Source: JAKLFA01 sp964450385
Lineage (GTDB): Bacteria > Omnitrophota > Gorgyraeia > Zapsychrales > JANLHA01
Direction: 5' to 3'
DNA: 44,745 bases
Assembly (NCBI GenBank): GCA_964450385.1
Contig: CAYVEC010000017.1
Location: 1-44,745, forward strand
The DNA is not shown here. The text below holds more notes on this DNA, generated by a model. It saw only the letters and a program-made list of their open reading frames with translations, did no database searches and was not told where the DNA came from. Within the stretch, counting starts at the first letter, position 1.

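Noticed and set aside
2883..43457. Idea that the Met of each D-x-A-M motif is an internal translation start
   Set aside because: Bases before these ATG codons show no consistent Shine-Dalgarno sequence (for example at 9738 or 16845), and the motif also conserves residues before the Met.
1..44745. Search for tRNA, rRNA, CRISPR, insertion sequences, promoters and terminators
   Set aside because: None was seen by eye, and there is no intergenic space for them except possibly around 4980-5230.

Overview
The whole window is open in a single reading frame. On the + strand, codons starting at base 3 run to base 44744 without a stop: about 14,914 codons, roughly 1.6 MDa of protein, with neither the start nor the end of the gene inside the window. 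No other frame on either strand has an ORF longer than 345 codons, and no RNA gene, IS element, CRISPR array, promoter or terminator is visible. ORFs of this size, packed with unrelated enzyme-like domains, are known from Candidatus Omnitrophota (OP3) genomes. The host assignment is inferred from that architecture; no marker gene is present.

The translation reads as a chain of about 40 domain-sized modules. A five-residue motif, D-x-[A/G]-M-[hydrophobic], occurs 33 times between modules (DHAMI, DPAML, DQAMV, DFGMV and similar). It is kept at the protein level with varied synonymous codons. It divides the chain into segments, mostly of 200-1000 residues, and most recognised domains start shortly after one motif and end before the next. 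This is the most striking feature of the window and may be a processing site, a docking site or a joining linker.

Layout: glutamate-dehydrogenase-like remnant and helical repeats (3-2882); transmembrane hairpin plus metallophosphoesterase (2898-4706); an anomalous stretch whose best coding signal leaves frame (4722-5280); helical repeats (to 7058); SAM methyltransferase (7074-7880); GHKL ATPase and degenerate zincin (7896-9728); GT2 glycosyltransferase (9744-10600); transmembrane hairpin and coiled coil (10932-13934); UDP-sugar pyrophosphorylase-like module (13950-15554); tandem GHKL ATPase pair (15555-16835); Cys-His-Asp module (16851-17735); PPDK-like ATP-grasp and phosphohistidine domains (18850-20160); CheR-like methyltransferase (20511-21473); second degenerate zincin and a kinase-like module (21489-23174); HPr-like domain (24933-25619); two further methyltransferases (26960-28283); helical repeats and a possible SidJ-like pseudokinase (28299-30300); transmembrane hairpin with helix-hairpin-helix motifs (30301-32069); GNAT plus two methyltransferase-like modules (32085-34560); HExxH metallopeptidase-like module (34561-36551); one kinase-like module and a tandem kinase pair (36678-39476); small modules and two acetyltransferase-like modules (39492-41303); second HPr-like domain (41319-41702); helical module and kinase-like module (41718-43442); coiled-coil, HTH-like and low-complexity tail (43458 onward).

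Taken together the ORF carries kinase-like, phosphohistidine, methyltransferase, acetyltransferase, ATPase and nucleotide-sugar modules. Many keep the fold signature but have altered catalytic loops. No signal peptide, adhesin or wall hydrolase was recognised in this part. One caution applies. Between about 4770 and 5220 the open frame looks non-coding, while other frames carry a plausible gene end, a small gene with a strong ribosome binding site and a possible new start. The single ORF may therefore be two giant genes joined by indels.
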